Positions 33,794 through 43,887 are shown, numbered from the stretch's first letter. The stretch: 64,000 nucleotides of DNA from Streptomyces davaonensis JCM 4913 (GCF_000349325.1 NC_020504.1:3134053-3198052); one strand, 5' to 3'. The notes: a model not told the origin generated them from the sequence alone. Numbers and translations are program-made.

Positions 33794-34833
33794 TCATCGC
33801 GATTTTTGGCGATCTTCGCGGGGTCCATGGTCTGGGGGTTCTCGGCCGCGGGCCCGTACTCGGTGAACTCGGCGGGCACGCTCGCCGCCTCGACCACGGG
33901 GTAGACGAACATGTTGAGCGGCATGTCCTCCTGGAACTTCTTGCTGACCAGGAAGTCGATCAGGGCCTTGCCGCCCTCGCTGTTCTTCGCGTTGCTCAGC
34001 AGGCCCGCGAACTCGATCTGCCGGAAGCAGGTGCCCTCGGCGACGCCGGTCGGCGCGGTCTTGGGCCTGGGGTCGGCGTAGATCACCTCGGCGGGCGGCG
34101 AGGAGGCGTACGAGACGACGAGCGGCCGATCCGCCTTCGCGGCCTTGCCGCCGGCGGAGCCGGAGAACTCCTCGTTGTACGCCTGCTCCCAGCCGTCGAC
34201 GACCTTCACGCCGTTGGCCTTCAGCTTCGTCCAGTAGTCCTGCCAGCCGTCGTCGCCGTACTGCGCGGCCGTGCCGAGCAGGAAGCCGAGGCCGGGCGAG
34301 GAGGTGGAGGCGTTCTCGGTGACCAGGAGGTTCTTGTACTCCGGCTTGATCAGGTCATCGAGGGAGGACGGCGGGGCCAGCTTGTGGTCGGCGAAGTACT
34401 GCTTGTCGTAGTTGACGCAGATGTCGCCGTAGTCGACGGGCGTGACCCGGTGCTCGTCCCCGTCGAGCTGGAAGGTGGCGTCGATCTGGTCGAGCCCCTT
34501 CGCCTCGTACGGCTGGAAGAGCCCGTTGTCGAGGGCCCGGGACAGCAGGGTGTTGTCGACCCCGAAGAAGGCGTCGCCCTGCGGGTTGTCCTTGGTCAGG
34601 ATGGCCTTGTTGACGGCCTGCCCGGCGTCGCCGTCCTCCAGGACCTTGACCTTGTACCCGGAGCTCTTCTCGAACTCGGCGAGGACGTCCTTGGACACCG
34701 CCCACGAGTCGTGGCTGACGAGGGTGACGGACTTGGAGCCGCCGGAGGACTCGCTGTCGTCGGACGACCCGCACGCGGACAGCACGACGAGGCCGAGGCC
34801 GACGAAGACAGCCAGAAACTTCTTGTTGTTCAC
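33757..34833 (-). CDS. thiB: Thiamine ABC transporter substrate-binding lipoprotein
   Basis: 358 residues from GTG 34833. Sec signal with lipobox LSAC (Cys21). Mature sequence starts VTLVSHDSWAVSKDVLAEFEKSSG and DAFFGVDNTLLSRAL, the typical ThiB/TbpA opening. It binds thiamine or its phosphates outside the membrane and hands them to ThiPQ. Its leader is a TPP riboswitch whose 3' end (GGTAGGAAG) carries the likely ribosome binding site, about 13 bases from the GTG. Confidence 0.94.
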   Translation of the reverse strand: MNNKKFLAVFVGLGLVVLSACGSSDDSESSGGSKSVTLVSHDSWAVSKDVLAEFEKSSGYKVKVLEDGDAGQAVNKAILTKDNPQGDAFFGVDNTLLSRALDNGLFQPYEAKGLDQIDATFQLDGDEHRVTPVDYGDICVNYDKQYFADHKLAPPSSLDDLIKPEYKNLLVTENASTSSPGLGFLLGTAAQYGDDGWQDYWTKLKANGVKVVDGWEQAYNEEFSGSAGGKAAKADRPLVVSYASSPPAEVIYADPRPKTAPTGVAEGTCFRQIEFAGLLSNAKNSEGGKALIDFLVSKKFQEDMPLNMFVYPVVEAASVPAEFTEYGPAAENPQTMDPAKIAKNRDEWVKSWTSLVLK

Positions 34834-34840
34834 GGTGATG

Positions 34841-34933
34841 ACCGAACTTCCTACCCAGAATGACCTGGGCGAGGTTCAGAGGGTCTGCGGCCCGATCGCC
34901 GCACTCTCAGCGCTGTCGCGCTCCCCTGTCGGA
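34841..34933 (-). ncRNA. TPP riboswitch (THI element)
   Basis: In the leftward transcript the leader holds the conserved blocks GCTGAGAGTGCGG and GACCCTCTGAACCT, then the second arm with CCCAGGTCATTCTGGGTAGGAAG. The outer stem P1 pairs CCGA (near 34932) with TCGG (near 34843). Thiamine pyrophosphate binding would close P1 and hide the GGAAG near its 3' end, so translation of thiB is probably blocked when TPP is plentiful. It directly identifies the following transporter as thiamine-specific. Confidence 0.95.
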
Positions 34934-34967
34934 TATGAAGATGTGCGTACGGATGTACGCGCTCAGA

Positions 34968-36074
34968 CTACCGCTCGGTGGCCGCGAGCTGACCACACGC
35001 CCCGTCGATCTCCTGACCTCGGGTGTCCCGGATGGTCACCGGCACCCCGTGGGCGGCGATGGCCTCCACGAACGCCTTCTCGTCCTCGGGCCGCGAGGCG
35101 GTCCACTTGGACCCCGGAGTCGGATTCAGCGGAATCAGATTGACATGCACGGGCTTGCCCCTGAGCAGCCGTCCGAGCCGGTCACCGCGCCAGGCCTGGT
35201 CGTTGATGTCCCGGATGAGGGCGTACTCGATGGAGAGCCGACGCCCGGACTTCGCGGAGTACTCGAACCCGGCGTCCAGGACCTCGCGGACCTTCCAGCG
35301 GGTGTTCACCGGGACGAGGGTGTCACGCAGCTCGTCGTCGGGCGCGTGCAGCGAGATCGCGAGCCGGCACTTGAAGCCCTCGTCGGAGAACCGGTGGATG
35401 GCCGGGACGAGACCGACGGTGGAGACGGTGATCCCGCGCTGCGACAGCCCGAGCCCGTCCGGCTCGGGGTCGGTGAGCCGCCGGATGGACCCGACGACCC
35501 GGTTGTAGTTGGCGAGCGGCTCGCCCATGCCCATGAAGACGATGTTGGACAGCCGGGCGGGCCCCCCGGGCACGTCCCCGTCCCGCAGCGCCCGCATCCC
35601 GTCGACGATCTGATGGACGATCTCGGCGGTGGACAGATTCCGGTCGAGCCCGGCCTGCCCGGTGGCGCAGAAGGGACAGTTCATCCCGCACCCCGCCTGG
35701 GAGCTGATGCACATGGTCACCCGGTCCGGATACCGCATCAGCACCGACTCGACGAGCGTCCCGTCGAACAGCCGCCACAGCGTCTTACGGGTGGTCCCCT
35801 GGTCGGTCGACAGATGCCGTACGACCGTCATCAGCTCGGGGAACAACTCCTCGCGCAGCTTTCCGCGCGCCCCGGCGGGGATGTCGGTCCACTGCTCGGG
35901 GTCGTGGGTGTACCGCGCGAAGTAGTGCTGCGAGAGCTGCTTGGCACGAAACGGCTTCTCCCCGATCGCCGCGACGGCGTCCTTGCGCTCGGCGGGCGAG
36001 AGATCGGCGAGATGCCGCGGCGGCTTCTTGGCTCCGCGCGGGGCGACGAATGTGAGTTCTCCGGGCTTAGGCAT
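34968..36074 (-). CDS. rlmN: 23S rRNA A2503 / tRNA A37 C2-methyltransferase
   Basis: 368 residues from ATG 36074; the in-frame extension to 36230 enters the neighbouring gene. Radical-SAM cluster motif C129-x3-C133-x2-C136 (CGMNCPFC), preceded by MCISSQAG, and a late Cys in GACGQLA that is the second catalytic cysteine. It methylates adenine C2 in 23S rRNA and some tRNAs, helping decoding accuracy. No good Shine-Dalgarno is seen, so the transcript may be nearly leaderless. Length is normal. Confidence 0.95.
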   Translation of the reverse strand: MPKPGELTFVAPRGAKKPPRHLADLSPAERKDAVAAIGEKPFRAKQLSQHYFARYTHDPEQWTDIPAGARGKLREELFPELMTVVRHLSTDQGTTRKTLWRLFDGTLVESVLMRYPDRVTMCISSQAGCGMNCPFCATGQAGLDRNLSTAEIVHQIVDGMRALRDGDVPGGPARLSNIVFMGMGEPLANYNRVVGSIRRLTDPEPDGLGLSQRGITVSTVGLVPAIHRFSDEGFKCRLAISLHAPDDELRDTLVPVNTRWKVREVLDAGFEYSAKSGRRLSIEYALIRDINDQAWRGDRLGRLLRGKPVHVNLIPLNPTPGSKWTASRPEDEKAFVEAIAAHGVPVTIRDTRGQEIDGACGQLAATER

Positions 36075-36120
36075 GGCCGTACCAGTGTCGCAGATCGATT
36101 GGTGTGGCCAGGCCGCCCGA

Positions 36121-36570
36121 TTACGCGGTGGTCCCCTCCAGCCTCTCCTTGAGGAGTGCCTCGTCGCGGGGGAGCTCCTTGCGGACCTGGGGACGGACGA
36201 CGAGGGGCACCAGGGCCCTGCCCAGGCCATGGCCCTCGAAGTCGATCTCTATCGTCACGCGGGAGCGGCGGCCCTCGTCGAGCGGTTCGATCGAACCGTG
36301 CGTGCGGGGCCTGACCGGGCCCCCGACTCCGTGCAGGTCCCAGGTGCGGGGCGGGTCGACGTCGTCGAACTCGATCATCATCGGGATCTCGCGATTGCCG
36401 ATGCGGCGAGTGACCTTGACCTGGGAGCCGGGATGGACGGGCCCCTCTTCGAGTGGCTCTGCCTTGACCGCGCTCAGCTGCCATTCGGGCAGGTGGGAGG
36501 GGTCGGTGATGTAGGCGAAGACGTCGGCGGGAGTCCGGTCGACGTCAATGGAATGTCGGATGGCGGACAT
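36121..36570 (-). CDS. SRPBCC (START-like) family protein
   Basis: 149 residues from ATG 36570 with AGGGGG upstream. The sequence opens [27 protein letters not shown], the classic polyketide-cyclase/START beginning, and ends in a long C-terminal helix. Such proteins bind hydrophobic ligands in a deep cavity; the ligand is unknown. A strong stem-loop separates it from cdsA, so it forms its own transcript, possibly with rlmN 46 bases downstream. Confidence 0.85.
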   Translation of the reverse strand: MSAIRHSIDVDRTPADVFAYITDPSHLPEWQLSAVKAEPLEEGPVHPGSQVKVTRRIGNREIPMMIEFDDVDPPRTWDLHGVGGPVRPRTHGSIEPLDEGRRSRVTIEIDFEGHGLGRALVPLVVRPQVRKELPRDEALLKERLEGTTA

Positions 36571-36632
36571 GGTGAACCCCCTTGGCGGGCGTACACCCAA
36601 ATCGTCCCACCGGAGTGCCGAAGTGAACAGCA

Positions 36633-36656
36633 GAGCCCCCGCCGAAGCGGGGGCTC
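36633..36656 (-). terminator. Terminator after cdsA
   Basis: Perfect 10-base stem GAGCCCCCGC / GCGGGGGCTC with a CGAA tetraloop, 15 bases past the cdsA stop. It ends the leftward cdsA transcript before the START-like gene. Confidence 0.85.
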
Positions 36657-36671
36657 GTTCAAGGTTGATCC

Positions 36672-37808
36672 TCAGCCGGATCCGACGAACAGCACCAGCA
36701 GCAGCCACACCACCGGAGCCGTCGGCAGCAGCGAGTCCAGGCGGTCCATGATGCCGCCGTGGCCCGGCAGCAAGGTGCCCATGTCCTTGATGCCCAGGTC
36801 GCGCTTGATCATCGACTCGCCGAGGTCGCCCAGCGTGGCGCTCGCCGCGACCGCGAGGCCCAGCAGCAGCCCCTGCCACCAGGTGCCGTCGTCGATCAGG
36901 AACTGCATGCACAGCGCGCCCGCGACCATGGCGAAGGAGACCGCTCCCAGCAGCCCCTCGCGGGTCTTGCCGGGGCTGATGCGCGGGGCGAGCTTGTGCT
37001 TGCCGAAGCGCCAGCCGATGGCGTACGCGCCGGTGTCGCTGACGACGGTGAGCAGCAGGAACGTCAGCACCCGCCAGGCGCCGTCGTCGGCGGTCAGCAT
37101 CATCGCGACGAACGTCGCCAGGAAGGGGACGTAGAACGCCGCGAAGACGCCCGCCGTGACGTCCTTGAGGTAGCCCTCGGGCGGTTCGGTCATCCGCCAG
37201 ACCAGGACGGCCAGCGCGGTCAGCGCCATCGCCACCCAGGCGCCCTCGGCCCCGCGGACGTACCCGGCGACGACCATCGCCGCACCGCCGAGCGCCAGCG
37301 GGACGAGCGGCGCCTTGATCTGCTTGCGCTCCTCCAGCCGCTGGGTCAGCTCCCACAGACCCACGACGACGGCGACCGCGACCACGCCGACGAAGACGGC
37401 CTTGACGACGAACAGCGAGGCGACGATCACCACGCCGAGCCCGACGCCGACACCTATGGCCGCACCCAGGTCGCGTCCCGCGCTCTTCTTCTGCGGTCGC
37501 GGCGCCGGCTGCGGGGCGTCGTGCATGGGCTCCGGATTCTGCGGCGCGGCCGGGTAGGTCTGCGCCTGCGGCGTCTCGTCGCGGAACAAGGGGCCGCTCA
37601 GCCGAGCGGCCCCCCGGTCGTCATCCTGGTCTCCGCCATACGCGGGTACGTCGGGCACGATGGGCATGGGGCGAGTGTGCTGCGCCTGAGGCGCATCGTA
37701 CGCGGGACCCGCCGGGGCAGCCCCCTGGACAGGCCCCTGGTCGGACGGTCCCCAATACCCGGCCGATGAGCCGGCGTGTGGCGGAGCGCCCCAGGAAGAG
37801 TCGTTCAT
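36672..37808 (-). CDS. cdsA: Phosphatidate cytidylyltransferase
   Basis: 378 residues. A ~110-residue Pro/Gln-rich cytoplasmic head, common in Streptomyces CdsA, precedes about eight membrane helices. The family signature near the C-terminus reads GDLGESMIKRDLGIKDMGTL then PGHGGIMDRLDS. It makes CDP-diacylglycerol from phosphatidic acid and CTP, the branch point of phospholipid synthesis. Its ATG overlaps the frr stop by one base, giving frr-cdsA coupling. Confidence 0.95.
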   Translation of the reverse strand: MNDSSWGAPPHAGSSAGYWGPSDQGPVQGAAPAGPAYDAPQAQHTRPMPIVPDVPAYGGDQDDDRGAARLSGPLFRDETPQAQTYPAAPQNPEPMHDAPQPAPRPQKKSAGRDLGAAIGVGVGLGVVIVASLFVVKAVFVGVVAVAVVVGLWELTQRLEERKQIKAPLVPLALGGAAMVVAGYVRGAEGAWVAMALTALAVLVWRMTEPPEGYLKDVTAGVFAAFYVPFLATFVAMMLTADDGAWRVLTFLLLTVVSDTGAYAIGWRFGKHKLAPRISPGKTREGLLGAVSFAMVAGALCMQFLIDDGTWWQGLLLGLAVAASATLGDLGESMIKRDLGIKDMGTLLPGHGGIMDRLDSLLPTAPVVWLLLVLFVGSG

Positions 37809-38365
37809 CAGACCTCGAGCAGCTCCGCTTCCTTGTGCTTCAGGAGCTCGTCCACCTGGGCGACGTACTTGTGCGTCGCGTCGTCGAGCTCCTTCTCCGC
37901 ACGGCGGCCCTCGTCCTCGCCGACCTCGCCGTCCTTGACGAGCTTATCGATCGCGTCCTTGGCCTTGCGGCGCACCGAGCGGATGGAGACGCGCGAGTCC
38001 TCGGCCTTGCCCTTGGCGACCTTGATGTAGTCGCGGCGGCGCTCCTCGGTGAGCTCGGGGAACACCACACGGATGATGTTGCCGTCGTTGCTCGGGTTGA
38101 CGCCCAGGTCGGAGTCGCGGATCGCCTGCTCGATGTTGCGCAGCGCGCTCTTGTCGAACGGGGTCACGACCGCCATGCGCGGCTCCGGCACGGAGAACGA
38201 GGCCAACTGGTTGATCGGCGTCGGCGCGCCGTAGTAGTCGGCCACGATCTTGTTGAACATCGCCGGGTGCGCACGGCCGGTGCGGATCGCGGCGAAGTCC
38301 TCCTTGGCGACCACGACGGCCTTCTCCATCTTCTCCTCGGCCTCGAGGAGGGTCTCTTCGATCAC
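37808..38365 (-). CDS. frr: Ribosome recycling factor
   Basis: 185 residues from GTG 38365, chosen because AGGAG lies 6 bases upstream and 185 is the usual length. RRF features: [45 protein letters not shown], then the three-helix bundle with [33 protein letters not shown]. With EF-G it splits post-termination ribosomes. The reading frame stays open about 64 codons further upstream to 38557 but lacks conserved sequence. Confidence 0.95.
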   Translation of the reverse strand: MIEETLLEAEEKMEKAVVVAKEDFAAIRTGRAHPAMFNKIVADYYGAPTPINQLASFSVPEPRMAVVTPFDKSALRNIEQAIRDSDLGVNPSNDGNIIRVVFPELTEERRRDYIKVAKGKAEDSRVSIRSVRRKAKDAIDKLVKDGEVGEDEGRRAEKELDDATHKYVAQVDELLKHKEAELLEV

Positions 38366-38510
38366 CACTTGCTCCTGCGTCTTGAGTAGGCCCGGCTGCT
38401 GTTCCGTATGCGTGGGGGCGGCGGCCGGCTGCGTCGCGTCTTCTTCCTGCACGGTTCCCGACCGGCAGAACATTGTCCATCCCCCGGTCAGGGTCCGTAG
38501 GTGTTGCCTG

Positions 38511-39269
38511 TCAGTCCCGGCTGTCCTGGTCACCCACAAGCGTGCCGATCTTCTCACCCTTGACGGCGCGGGCGATATTGCCCTCCGCCAGAAGCTCGAA
38601 GACGAGGATCGGGAGCTTGTTGTCGCGGCACAGCGTGATGGCCGTGGCGTCGGCGACCTTGAGGTCCCGGGTGATGACCTCGCCGTAGCCGAGGGAGTCG
38701 AACTTGACCGCGTCCGGGTTGGCCTTGGGGTCGGAGTCGTAGACCCCGTCCACGCCGTTCTTGCCCATCAGCAGGGCCTCGGCGTCGATCTCCAGGGCGC
38801 GCTGGGCGGCGGTGGTGTCGGTGGAGAAGTACGGCATGCCCATACCGGCGCCGAAGATGACCACACGGCCCTTCTCCAGGTGGCGCACGGCGCGCAGCGG
38901 GATGTACGGCTCGGCGACCTGGCCCATGGTGATGGCGGTCTGGACCCGGCTGTCGATGCCCTCCTTCTCCAGGAAGTCCTGGAGGGCGAGGCAGTTCATC
39001 ACGGTGCCGAGCATGCCCATGTAGTCCGAGCGGGCGCGGTCCATGCCGCGCTGCTGGAGTTCCGCGCCGCGGAAGAAGTTGCCGCCGCCGATGACGACGG
39101 CGATCTCCGCGCCGTCCCGCACGACGGCCGCGATCTCACGGGCGATCTTGTGCACCACGTCGGGGTCCACGCCCAGGCCCCCGCCACCGGAGAATGCCTC
39201 ACCGGACAGCTTCAGCAGAAACCGGCCGCGTACTTTGCCGTCGTCGCTCTTCTGGGCCTTGGTGGTCAT
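38511..39269 (-). CDS. pyrH: Uridylate kinase
   Basis: 252 residues from ATG 39269 (GAGGCGGG upstream). Amino-acid-kinase fold: [41 protein letters not shown] and the [14 protein letters not shown] stretch of bacterial UMP kinases. It phosphorylates UMP to UDP and is feedback controlled in other bacteria (GTP up, UTP down). It lies between tsf and frr, the standard order rpsB-tsf-pyrH-frr-cdsA. Confidence 0.96.
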   Translation of the reverse strand: MTTKAQKSDDGKVRGRFLLKLSGEAFSGGGGLGVDPDVVHKIAREIAAVVRDGAEIAVVIGGGNFFRGAELQQRGMDRARSDYMGMLGTVMNCLALQDFLEKEGIDSRVQTAITMGQVAEPYIPLRAVRHLEKGRVVIFGAGMGMPYFSTDTTAAQRALEIDAEALLMGKNGVDGVYDSDPKANPDAVKFDSLGYGEVITRDLKVADATAITLCRDNKLPILVFELLAEGNIARAVKGEKIGTLVGDQDSRD

Positions 39270-39308
39270 GGAGATCCCGCCTCTTTCACGTGTTGCACAT
39301 ACGAAGAA

Positions 39309-39353
39309 GGCCATTGCCGGTGGGGTGTTGGCATCCCATGCGCGGCAATGGCC
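39309..39353 (-). terminator. Inverted repeat between tsf and pyrH
   Basis: GGCCATTGCCG (39309-39319) and CGGCAATGGCC (39343-39353) pair perfectly over 11 bases with a 23-base loop; flanking purines/pyrimidines extend it imperfectly. It lies in the 182-base tsf-pyrH gap, so it is a terminator or attenuator that lowers read-through from the ribosomal genes into pyrH. Confidence 0.65.
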
Positions 39354-39413
39354 TCCTCGTCAGATCTGCTGTCGTCCGCCACGCAGGTGACGGCGTACCG
39401 GGGCGACTGCTGT

Positions 39414-39430
39414 CGACCCTATCGGGGTCG
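39414..39430 (-). terminator. Short stem-loop just after tsf
   Basis: CGACCC-TATCG-GGGTCG, a 6-pair stem 21 bases past the tsf stop. It may act with the larger repeat at 39309-39353 as a double terminator. Confidence 0.5.
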
Positions 39431-39451
39431 CGCGTCGTTCGCGGTACGGAC

Positions 39452-40288
39452 TCAGATGCCGACCTTGATGCGCGTGAAGCGCTTCAGGGTGACACCGGCC
39501 TCCGCCAGAACCTTCTCGACGGACTTCTTGTTGTCGAGCGCGTAGGGCTGGCCGAGCAGCGTGGCGTCCTTGAAGAAGCCGTTGAGGCGACCCTCGACGA
39601 TCTTCGGCAGGGCGGCCTCGGGCTTGCCCTCGGCGCGGGTGGTCTCCTCGGCGACGCGGCGCTCGGACTCGACGACCTCGGCCGGCACGTCCTCCTTGGA
39701 GAGGTACTTCGGCGCGAAGGCGGCGATGTGCTGGGCAACGCCCTTGGCCAGGTCGGCGTCGGCCTTGTCCAGCTCGACCAGGACACCGATCTGCGGGGGC
39801 AGGTCGGGCATGGTGCGGTGCATGTAGGCGTAGACGAAGCCGTCCGAGAACTGCGCGAAGCGGTCGAGGACGATCTTCTCGCCGAGGTTGGCGTTGGCCT
39901 CGTCGACGAACGCCTGAACGGTCTTGCCGGCCTCGATCTCGGAGGCGAGCAGCGCCTCCAGGTCGGCCGGGGAGGTGGCGGCGACGTGCTGCGCGATCTG
40001 GGTGGCGACGGCCTGGAACTTGTCACCCTTGGCGACGAAGTCCGTCTCGCACTTCAGCTCGACGAGGACGCCGGAGGTGTTGTCGTCGGCGATGAGGGAG
40101 ACCACGGCGCCGTTCTCGGCGGAGCGGCCCTCGCGCTTGGCGACACCCTTCTGGCCCTTGATCCGGAGCGCCTCGACGGCCTTGTCGACGTTGCCATCGG
40201 CCTCGTCGAGCGCCTTCTTGCAGTCCATCATGCCGGCGCCCGTGAGCTCACGGAGCTTCTTGACGTCGGCGGCGGTGTAGTTCGCCAT
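39452..40288 (-). CDS. tsf: Translation elongation factor Ts
   Basis: 278 residues. N-terminal UBA-like domain ([30 protein letters not shown]) and the [10 protein letters not shown] nucleotide-exchange motif that contacts EF-Tu. It recharges EF-Tu with GTP. It follows rpsB after a 134-base gap that contains a stem-loop, so tsf may be partly uncoupled from rpsB. Confidence 0.97.
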   Translation of the reverse strand: MANYTAADVKKLRELTGAGMMDCKKALDEADGNVDKAVEALRIKGQKGVAKREGRSAENGAVVSLIADDNTSGVLVELKCETDFVAKGDKFQAVATQIAQHVAATSPADLEALLASEIEAGKTVQAFVDEANANLGEKIVLDRFAQFSDGFVYAYMHRTMPDLPPQIGVLVELDKADADLAKGVAQHIAAFAPKYLSKEDVPAEVVESERRVAEETTRAEGKPEAALPKIVEGRLNGFFKDATLLGQPYALDNKKSVEKVLAEAGVTLKRFTRIKVGI

Positions 40289-40373
40289 GAGTCGTTGAGT
40301 CTTTCTCGAAGTCGGGGAGATCTACCCGATCCACCTTCCACATCGAGATGGAGAAGGCGAATCTACGGGTGAA

Positions 40374-40408
40374 CGGCGGGGGCGATCCGGATGTCGCCGC
40401 CCCCGCCG
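40374..40408 (-). terminator. Stem-loop between rpsB and tsf
   Basis: CGGCGGGGGC (40374-40383) and GCCCCCGCCG (40399-40408), a perfect 10-pair stem with a 15-base loop, 14 bases past the rpsB stop. It likely attenuates transcription from rpsB into tsf. Confidence 0.7.
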
Positions 40409-40422
40409 TCAACGCTGACTGA

Positions 40423-41289
40423 TCAGGCCTGCTCGGCGTCCGCGGCCGGAGCCTCGGCAGCGGGGGCCTCCGCAGCCGGGGCCTCCTCGGCGGCGGGAGC
40501 AGCCTCGTCGGCCTTCTTCTCACCCTCGAGCAGGTCGCGCTCCCACTCGGCGAGCGGCTCGCCCGCGGCCTTCTCACCCTTGTCGCCGGTGGCGACGCCG
40601 GAACGGGCGATGAGGCCCTCGGCGACGGCGTCGGCGATCACGCGGGTGAGCAGGGTGACGGAGCGGATCGCGTCGTCGTTGCCCGGGATCTTGTAGTCGA
40701 CCTCGTCGGGGTCGCAGTTGGTGTCGAGGATCGCGACGACCGGGATGTTCAGCTTCCGGGCCTCACCAACGGCGATGTGCTCCTTCTTGGTGTCCACGAT
40801 CCAGACGGCGCTGGGCACCTTCTGCATCTCGCGGATACCGCCGAGGGTCTTCTCCAGCTTGGCCTTCTCGCGCGAGAGCACGAGAAGCTCCTTCTTGGTC
40901 AGACCGGACGCGGCGACGTCCTCGAAGTCGATCTGCTCGAGCTCCTTCAGGCGCTGAAGGCGCTTGTAGACGGTCGAGAAGTTGGTGAGCATGCCGCCCA
41001 GCCAGCGCTGGTTGACGTAGGGCATGCCGACGCGGGTGGCCTGCTCGGCGATGGCCTCCTGCGCCTGCTTCTTCGTACCGACGAACATGACCGTGCCGCC
41101 GTGGGCAACGGTCTCCTTGACGAACTCGTAGGCGCGGTCGATGTACGACAGCGACTGGAGCAGGTCGATGATGTAGATGCCGTTGCGCTCGGTGAAGATG
41201 AAGCGCTTCATCTTCGGGTTCCAGCGACGGGTCTGGTGACCGAAGTGGACGCCGCTCTCCAGCAGCTCCCGCATCGTGACGACGGCCAT
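40423..41289 (-). CDS. rpsB: 30S ribosomal protein S2
   Basis: 288 residues from ATG 41289 with AAGGAGAA upstream. S2 core (~1-235: [53 protein letters not shown]) followed by an Ala/Pro/Glu-rich tail with repeated [11 protein letters not shown] units, as in other Streptomyces S2 proteins. Confidence 0.97.
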   Translation of the reverse strand: MAVVTMRELLESGVHFGHQTRRWNPKMKRFIFTERNGIYIIDLLQSLSYIDRAYEFVKETVAHGGTVMFVGTKKQAQEAIAEQATRVGMPYVNQRWLGGMLTNFSTVYKRLQRLKELEQIDFEDVAASGLTKKELLVLSREKAKLEKTLGGIREMQKVPSAVWIVDTKKEHIAVGEARKLNIPVVAILDTNCDPDEVDYKIPGNDDAIRSVTLLTRVIADAVAEGLIARSGVATGDKGEKAAGEPLAEWERDLLEGEKKADEAAPAAEEAPAAEAPAAEAPAADAEQA

Positions 41290-41392
41290 GGCCGTTCTCC
41301 TTGAGTTTCTCGGTTGTGCCGCGGATGCCGGACGGCTCCCGCGCCTGACGCCCACATGCGCCGTGCCACGAAGGACCGAGGAGCGCTGACAC

Positions 41393-41410
41393 GGGTCGTT
41401 TTGTCGACCC
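41393..41410 (-). promoter_or_regulatory. Hairpin in the rpsB leader
   Basis: GGGTCG-TTTTGT-CGACCC lies 104-121 bases upstream of rpsB in the 271-base gap shared with the divergent M23 gene. A further GTCGACCCGG copy lies at about 41429. It could be part of a leader used in S2 autoregulation, but no promoter hexamers are convincing. Confidence 0.3.
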
Positions 41411-41560
41411 GATGTCGGGGCGTGCGAAGTCGACCCGGTGACCCGGATCGCCAACAGAAGTGTACGGGACCGAGAAGGCACCGGGTGACGCCGCTGTCCA
41501 CAAGCGGGGGGTGGTCCACAGATCACGCCATGATCGCCGGGGCGCGGGGAGCCTGGGCGG

Positions 41561-42103
41561 ATGCGAGCGAAACGATGCGCAGGTGCGGCGACGGCGCTGA
41601 CCCTGGCCGTCCTACTACTGCCGGGCGGAACCCCACAGCCGCCCGCCCTGTCCGCCACCGCAACGGCCGTGACCACCTGGCCGGTGCCCGACCCCGAGGT
41701 CCTGCGCGGCTGGGACCCCCCGCCTACCCCTTACGCCCGAGGCCACAGAGGAGTGGACCTGGCGGCCCCGGTGGGCACACCGGTACGAGTGCTGAGAGCG
41801 GGCAGGGTCTACTTCGCAGGCCGCGTGGCAGGAAGAGGCGTCATCTCCATCGAACACAAGAACACCGGCACCCCACCCCTCCGAACGACGTACGAGCCGA
41901 TCGATCCGGAGGTGAAGAAGGGAGCGGAGGTTCGGGCCGGCCAGGTGATCGGCACGGTGGCCGAAGCCACTCCGCCGCCCCATTGCCCGACGTCGTGCCT
42001 CCACTGGGGCTTACGGAGGGGAGACACGTACCTGAACCCATTGACGCTACTGAACAGGGGCCCGTCGATCCTGCTGCCGGTATTGGGGATCCCTCTTCCC
42101 TAA
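41561..42103 (+). CDS. M23/LytM-domain protein, probably catalytically impaired
   Basis: 180 residues. Hydrophobic signal/anchor at ~9-21, short linker, LytM fold from ~40. The first zinc motif is intact (H62-x3-D66 in GHRGVDLA), but the usual HxH reads H148-W-G150, so the second His ligand is missing. LytM proteins lacking ligands often activate amidases rather than cut peptidoglycan. Two Cys (142, 146) flank this site. It sits divergent from rpsB, next to whiG and a TetR-type gene. Confidence 0.87.
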   Translation: MRAKRCAGAATALTLAVLLLPGGTPQPPALSATATAVTTWPVPDPEVLRGWDPPPTPYARGHRGVDLAAPVGTPVRVLRAGRVYFAGRVAGRGVISIEHKNTGTPPLRTTYEPIDPEVKKGAEVRAGQVIGTVAEATPPPHCPTSCLHWGLRRGDTYLNPLTLLNRGPSILLPVLGIPLP

Positions 42104-42119
42104 CTGCGGGAAACCCAGC

Positions 42120-42710
42120 TCAGCCCCGCACACCCCGCAGCGCCATGGACACCGCCGCATCCGTGATCGCCGACGGCTCCTCCGCCGCCCCCAGCTCGAT
42201 CCGCCGCACGGCCGCGTCCACAACCCCCTGAAGCAGCATCGCCGCCAACCGGGGCTCCGCGTGCCCCAGCTCCCCCAGCGCCTCGCCGATCATCGCGACG
42301 AGCCCACCATGCGCGGCCCGGATCTTCTCCCGAGCCCCGGCATCCAGCTCGCTCGCGGAGATCGCGACCACCGCCCGGTGCCGCCGATCCCCCACCAGCG
42401 CGAGCTGCGCCCGCACATACGCCTCGACCTTCGCCTCGGCCCCGTCCGCCGCAGCCATCGCCGCCGAGACCTCGGCGGCCCAGACCGGAAAATCGACCTC
42501 GCACAGCTCCTCGACCACGGCGGCCCGTGACCGGAAGTACTCGTACACAGAAGACCGGGCGAGCCCCGTCCGCTCGGCGAGCGCCGGAAACGTCAGCGCT
42601 TCCGTCCCACCCTCGGACAGCAGGGAACGAGCCGCGTCCAGCAGGGCGGCTCGCTGCATCGACCGGTGCTCGGCCACGGAGGCCGCTCGAATCCTTGGCA
42701 CGTCAACCAC
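42120..42710 (-). CDS. TetR family transcriptional regulator
   Basis: 196 residues from GTG 42710 (GTG 42701 also possible). TetR helix-turn-helix at ~20-65: RAALLDAARSLLSEGGTEALTFPALAERTGLARSSVYEYF. The C-terminal ligand domain is Ala-rich and unassigned. It converges with the M23 gene (16-base gap) and lies 52 bases downstream of whiG in the same direction. Target unknown. Confidence 0.9.
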   Translation of the reverse strand: MVDVPRIRAASVAEHRSMQRAALLDAARSLLSEGGTEALTFPALAERTGLARSSVYEYFRSRAAVVEELCEVDFPVWAAEVSAAMAAADGAEAKVEAYVRAQLALVGDRRHRAVVAISASELDAGAREKIRAAHGGLVAMIGEALGELGHAEPRLAAMLLQGVVDAAVRRIELGAAEEPSAITDAAVSMALRGVRG

Positions 42711-42762
42711 TCTACGGACGCACCGCCCGGGACGGGAGTAGCTCCCGCCGACCGACCATGAC

Positions 42763-43605
42763 TCAGCGGCCGAAACTCGCCAGCTTCGCCCGCAACTGAA
42801 GTACCGACTTGGTGTGGATCTGACTCACCCGGCTCTCGGTCACCCCCAGCACGTTCCCGATCTCGGCCAGCGTGAGCCCCTCGTAGTAGTACAGCGTCAC
42901 CACGGTCTTCTCGCGCTCCGGGAGCGTATTGATCGCCCGCGCCAGAAACCGCCGCAGTTCCCGGTCCTCGGCCACCTCCACGGGGTTGTCCGCGGCGGTG
43001 TCCTCCAATGTGTCCATGACGCTCAGCCCGTCGCCGCTCTCACCCCCCACATGGAGCAACTCCTCCAGCGCCACCACGTTGGCCAGCGACAACTGGCTGA
43101 AGACCGAGTGGAGTTCGTCCACCGCGATCCCCATCTCGGCGGCCACCTCCCCCTCCGACGGCGTCCGCCGCAGCCGCGCCTCCAGCGTCGCGTACGCCCG
43201 CTCCACGTTCCGCGCCTTCTGCCGCACCGACCGCGGAATCCAGTCCAGCGCCCTCAGCTCGTCGATCATCGCGCCCCGGATCCGGGTGATCGCGTACGTC
43301 TCGAACTTGATCTCCCGGTCGATGTCGAACTTCTCGATCGCGTCGATCAGCCCGAACACCCCCGAGGACACGAAGTCGGCCTGCTCCACGTTGGGCGGCA
43401 GCCCGACGCTGACCCGCCCGGCCACGTATTTCACGAGCGGCGAGTAGTGCAGGATCAGCTGCTCACGCAGCCGCTCGTCCCCCGTCGCCTTGTACGACCG
43501 CCACAGCTCGTCGAGCGTCGAGGGAGCGGGCGGCCGCACGTTGCCACCGTCGCGGGCGGCTGGGGGGATCGCCGCCCGGTCGGACCCGGAGGTGTGCTGG
43601 GGCAT
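42763..43605 (-). CDS. whiG: Sporulation sigma factor WhiG (FliA family)
   Basis: 280 residues from ATG 43605, the expected WhiG length; the frame is open to 43833 but upstream sequence is not conserved. FliA-type sigma-70: region 1.2/2 ([56 protein letters not shown]), region 3, and region 4 ([39 protein letters not shown]). It starts sporulation in aerial hyphae and is held inactive by RsiG with cyclic-di-GMP in Streptomyces; rsiG is not in this window. Confidence 0.97.
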   Translation of the reverse strand: MPQHTSGSDRAAIPPAARDGGNVRPPAPSTLDELWRSYKATGDERLREQLILHYSPLVKYVAGRVSVGLPPNVEQADFVSSGVFGLIDAIEKFDIDREIKFETYAITRIRGAMIDELRALDWIPRSVRQKARNVERAYATLEARLRRTPSEGEVAAEMGIAVDELHSVFSQLSLANVVALEELLHVGGESGDGLSVMDTLEDTAADNPVEVAEDRELRRFLARAINTLPEREKTVVTLYYYEGLTLAEIGNVLGVTESRVSQIHTKSVLQLRAKLASFGR

Positions 43606-43887
43606 TCGTCGCCTTGTGCCGTTCTGCCGTGAAGTGCGGGTGCCTGGGTGAGCTGTCGGTCTGGTACGGGTCTGGTGCCGTGTTGCCGGTCTGCACCGGA
43701 ATTCACGTGAGCGTAGCGTGACTGGAGTGTTGCGGTGTGCGAAGGCCGAGGCTCGGGGCGTGCGCAGATACGTTCCGCTAGGCGCCCCCTCGGGGCATGC
43801 CCGTCGCTCTGTGTGATCGGCCCCGGGCATCAACTGCGGGAATTTCCAAGGGCGTCACGGTTCCCCCGGACGGCCGAACACGCTCGG
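43606..43887 (-). other. Upstream region of whiG, no gene
   Basis: 282 bases between whiG and the dprA stop. It holds the whiG leader (AAGG before the ATG), a GCCCC-TC-GGGGC hairpin near 43788, and a 7-pair repeat ATGCCCG/CGGGCAT (about 43798-43831) that may end dprA. No clear -35/-10 pair was found. Confidence 0.4.

Noticed and set aside
38366..38557. N-terminal extension of ribosome recycling factor
   Set aside because: No conserved sequence, and a good ribosome binding site with the standard 185-residue length marks the internal GTG.
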